DNA of 62,886 nucleotides, from the NCBI GenBank assembly GCA_003601775.1, contig PIYN01000016.1:1-62886 (forward strand), read 5' to 3'. This stretch comes from Candidatus Bathyarchaeota archaeon (GTDB lineage: Archaea; Thermoproteota; Bathyarchaeia; TCS64; PIYN01). The notes below the pieces were generated by a model. That model was not told where the DNA came from, did not search any database, and worked only from the letters and a program-made list of their open reading frames with translations. This document shows positions 61,294-62,886 of the stretch, one piece after another. The position numbers and the translations under genes were made by a program. Within the stretch, counting starts at the first letter, position 1, and the number at the start of each line of letters is the position of its first letter.

Positions 61294-61306
61294 GACTCAT
61301 CCCCTC

Positions 61307-61912
61307 CTAAAGGGGTGTCTCGAACTCCTCTATAGGGACCTCAAGGTCTCCGTCCGGCGGGATCTCGTTCCTCTCCCTCTTGACCTCACGGCAGAGGAGC
61401 CAGTAGGCGACGGCGAGGGACCTCCTCCCCTTGTTATTCAAGGGTATAACCAGGTCCACGTTCGAGGAGGTGTTATCGGTGCTGCAGAAGGCGACGACGG
61501 GGATGCCCACGATGGACGCCTCACTCACCGCCTGGGCATCGGCTGTTGGGTCCGTCGCCAGCAGTACCTCGGGCTCGATGTAGGTCTCACACCTGGGGTT
61601 CGTCAGGGTGCCGGAGGTGAAGCGCCCCACTATGGGCGTTGCCCCTGTGAGCTCGCAGAACTTCAGGACGGGCACCCTCCCATACCTCTTCGAGGAGACG
61701 ACGAGCAGCTTGGAGGGGTTGACCCTGGAGAGGAACTTCGCCGCGACCTTTATCCTCTCGTTCATCTTCTCCACGTCCAAGATGTAGAGGCCGTCGTTCC
61801 TCACCTTGTAGATGAAGGGCTCCATCTCCTTCGTCTTTATCCTGGTCCCGATATGGACCCCCGCGGAGAGGAGGACGTCCCTGGGTAGAAGCAGGTCCTC
61901 AACCGAGTCCAA
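61307..61912 (-). CDS. rps2: Ribosomal protein S2
   Basis: 201 residues from TTG 61912 with gggatagg upstream. S2 features: LLSAGVHIGTRIKTKEMEPF, VSSKRYGRVPVLKFCELTGA, RFTSGTLTNPR, PVVAFCSTDNTSSNVDLVIP. Length typical for archaea. It begins 2 nt after the rpoN stop; rpoK and eno, which often lie between rpoN and rps2 in archaea, are absent. Confidence 0.96.
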   Translation of the reverse strand: MDSVEDLLLPRDVLLSAGVHIGTRIKTKEMEPFIYKVRNDGLYILDVEKMNERIKVAAKFLSRVNPSKLLVVSSKRYGRVPVLKFCELTGATPIVGRFTSGTLTNPRCETYIEPEVLLATDPTADAQAVSEASIVGIPVVAFCSTDNTSSNVDLVIPLNNKGRRSLAVAYWLLCREVKRERNEIPPDGDLEVPIEEFETPL

Positions 61913-61914
61913 GC

Positions 61915-62166
61915 CTATCCCTCCCTTACCCCACTCCGCTCCTTCTCATAAACCTTTAGGAGCTCGTCTATGATCTCGACGTGGGAGAGGAGCATACGCC
62001 TACAGCAGTACCTCGTGACCCCGAGGGAGTCCAAGACCTCATCCGGGGGCTCCCCCGCCTTCACCCTCCTGGCGAACTCCTCCCACTTGTCGCCTATGAC
62101 CTTGCCGCATGAGAAGCCTCTCGCCACGGCTCTTCACGGGCCGCGGTATCGAACCGGCACAATCAT
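61915..62166 (-). CDS. rpoN: RNA polymerase subunit N, predicted to be split by a 30-nt BHB intron
   Basis: Exon 1 is 62148-62166 (ATG start), exon 2 is 61915-62117; joined they encode 73 residues starting [18 protein letters not shown], the standard RpoN N-terminus, with zinc ligands C7, C10 and the CC pair in [11 protein letters not shown]. Unspliced, the ATG frame stops at a TGA inside the insert, and the longest open frame (GTG 62127) lacks MIVPVR and the first zinc cysteine. The junction falls within the Cys7 codon. RpoN helps assemble the RNAP core with RpoL, RpoD and RpoP. A TATA element gatttaaaag (62228-62237) lies upstream. Confidence 0.9.
62118..62147 (-). other. Predicted archaeal bulge-helix-bulge intron in rpoN mRNA
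   Basis: On the minus strand TTCG (end of exon 1) pairs with CGAG at the intron's end (one G-U). Three-base bulges ATA and AGG lie on opposite strands, and an inner hairpin is CCGCGGC/GCCGTGG with a 9-nt loop. Cutting after the second base of each bulge removes exactly 30 nt, the same rule that yields correct mature tRNAs for the two tRNA introns in this window. The outer exon helix is weak. Confidence 0.88.
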
Positions 62167-62227
62167 GGTACGAACCTTCCCCCTTCCCTCACCTCACAAC
62201 CGATTTAGGGTAGAGGAGACTCTCCTC

Positions 62228-62237
62228 TTTTAAATCT
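62228..62237 (-). promoter_or_regulatory. TATA box of rpoN
   Basis: gatttaaaag on the minus strand, ~65 nt upstream of the exon-1 ATG, predicting a ~40-nt leader. This shows that transcription starts well upstream of exon 1, so the exon-intron structure would be in the transcript. Confidence 0.5.
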
Positions 62238-62252
62238 TCCTAAAAATCCGAC

Positions 62253-62396
62253 TCACCGTGATGGGAGGGGGAACTCTCGGCCACACCTCGGACACTTGGC
62301 GTATCTACAGGAGACGTTAGAAGGACAACCTGCACAAGCAAGGGCCCTCCCATAGGAGATATGAAACCTATACCCGCACTCTGGACAGGTTATCAT
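62253..62396 (-). CDS. Small zinc-ribbon protein
   Basis: 47 residues from ATG 62396 (an in-frame ATG at 62441 adds 15). Eight cysteines in two ribbon knuckles with an internal cluster: ITCPECGYRFHISYGRALAC, then AGCPSNVSCRYAKCPRCGRE. Similar short archaeal proteins occur near iron-transport genes in methanogens; their function is unproven. It is on the same strand as rpoN, 86 nt upstream of exon 1, but rpoN has its own TATA. Confidence 0.8.
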   Translation of the reverse strand: MITCPECGYRFHISYGRALACAGCPSNVSCRYAKCPRCGREFPLPSR

Positions 62397-62441
62397 CCAC
62401 CTATCCTCTTTCCTCAACCAATCTCGCCCCCATCCAATCAA

Positions 62442-62886
62442 AGTCTGTAACGCCTAACAAGATAAATAAACTTTGACCCGACGATTTGGGGATGTCCTCC
62501 ATAGATGCATTATATAACTTTCTCTTAATGGGTTTAATGATGTACATATAGGAAACATGTCTCGCTTACTCTTCCTCGACGGGAGTTGTGACGAGAGCTT
62601 GAAGCCGTTGATCGTAGATCTCGGCGATTTTTCGACTGTTAATTATGTTAAATAATTTAGAATCGAGTATTTTATTTATCATATAATTTCAAATTTGTTA
62701 TGAATTGTTTTCTTTTAGCCATTTTTTAATTTTTAATCGGAGTTTTGGAAATTTTGTTAGCATTTCGGTTATTATTTTAAACCTTAGTTCATCGAGTTCG
62801 TCCAATTTCAGATATCTCCATTGTGTTTTATTGTTAATAATAGTATTTTCTTTTTAAATTTTTGGGGTAGGTGTATCTGTTATCAT
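62442..62886. other. AT-rich, nearly gene-free window end
   Basis: About 445 bp of low-GC sequence, unlike the rest of the window. No tRNA, rRNA, CRISPR or convincing gene is seen. A 33-codon plus-strand frame at 62557 (MSRLLFLDGSCDESLKPLIV start) follows a TATA-like acatatagg, but is short and has no support. A minus-strand open stretch is listed separately. Confidence 0.5.
62698..62853 (-). pseudogene. Possible degraded gene end
   Basis: An open stretch with no ATG at its beginning. It translates to a charged, gene-like C-terminus (WRYLKLDELDELRFKIITEM, then LRLKIKKWLKENNS and stop). A stop codon blocks it upstream while another frame looks gene-like there (TYPKNLKRKY), as after a frameshift. 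It may be the remnant of an AT-rich gene extending beyond the window, or chance in AT-rich DNA. Confidence 0.25.

Noticed and set aside
61282-61300. A BHB intron to explain the MEMO1 start
   Set aside because: The distance between ATG 61300 and the conserved frame is too short for any intron, and no bulge-helix-bulge can be drawn.
61915-62166. rpoN as a simple frameshifted pseudogene
   Set aside because: The insert is exactly 30 nt, folds into a BHB motif, and removing it at standard sites restores the protein perfectly; a random lesion would not do this.
62557-62658. 33-codon plus-strand ORF in the AT-rich end
   Set aside because: Too short, no ribosome-binding site, no known homologue; also no convincing C/D box pair for an sRNA although an atgatg occurs nearby.

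Overview
The window is archaeal chromosome, GC-rich (my estimate is near 60%) and densely packed. The marker set is archaeal-type GluRS, GatDE, aEF-2 with a diphthamide motif, Alba, Nop5/fibrillarin, S30e, L7Ae, S28e, L24e, S2, RpoN, HerA/NurA and the archaeal mevalonate-pathway genes. There is also a complete cdhA-B-C-D-E operon for archaeal CO dehydrogenase/acetyl-CoA synthase, next to an F420-dependent methylene-H4MPT reductase (mer). Together with intron-bearing tRNAs this suggests a deep Thermoproteota lineage such as Bathyarchaeia; the placement is inference. No mcr genes are present. Promoters are typically a TATA element about 26 nt upstream of a near-leaderless start, while internal operon genes often overlap by 1-20 nt and use GTG or TTG starts.

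Layout: 1-3935 holds MacB/FtsX-type ABC exporter genes. 3997-10318 holds UbiA, a TtuA-like tRNA thiolase, an amidohydrolase, an M28 peptidase, threonine dehydratase and pyruvoyl arginine decarboxylase. 10333-10963 is a VapBC pair. 11060-18011 is the CODH/ACS operon, followed by mer with a leaderless 98-aa partner gene (18059-19362). 19420-23834 contains coaBC, three regulator or small genes, two intron-containing tRNAs and an MFS transporter. 23922-30608 holds EF-2, a Toprim protein, adk, an adenosine-specific kinase, a methyltransferase and pyrB. 30674-36881 holds a Nudix protein, a fused ABC transporter, AlaX-S, a DUF166 protein and herA-nurA. 37081-39515 is a cluster of seven tiny winged-helix genes: five in one operon facing two in another. 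39595-44669 contains gatE-gatD, elp3 and S30e. 44726-47041 is a low-GC NosD-like surface protein. 47124-50347 includes the PyrD/PyrK pair. 50362-54629 is an RNA-processing and ribosomal block. 54711-62396 carries gltX and then idsA, fni, ipk, mvk, MEMO1, rps2, rpoN and a zinc-ribbon gene. 62397-62886 is AT-rich and nearly gene-free.

The most striking observation is at rpoN. The annotatable reading frame lacks the invariant N-terminus and the first zinc cysteine. An ATG encoding MIVPVR lies just upstream, separated by 30 nt that fold into a bulge-helix-bulge motif. Excising those 30 nt at the standard bulge positions restores the canonical MIVPVRCFSCGK start. This looks like an archaeal mRNA intron processed by the tRNA splicing endonuclease, in an essential RNA polymerase subunit gene. 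The same window has a tRNA-Asp with a 29-nt intron in its D-loop and a tRNA-Arg with a 17-nt intron at 37/38, consistent with a broad-specificity splicing endonuclease.

Other points of interest are a MEMO1 gene with no ATG, GTG or TTG upstream of its conserved N-terminal half, the winged-helix cluster divergent from herA-nurA, a small protein co-transcribed with mer, and a Cys-rich gene lying between nop5 and fibrillarin.
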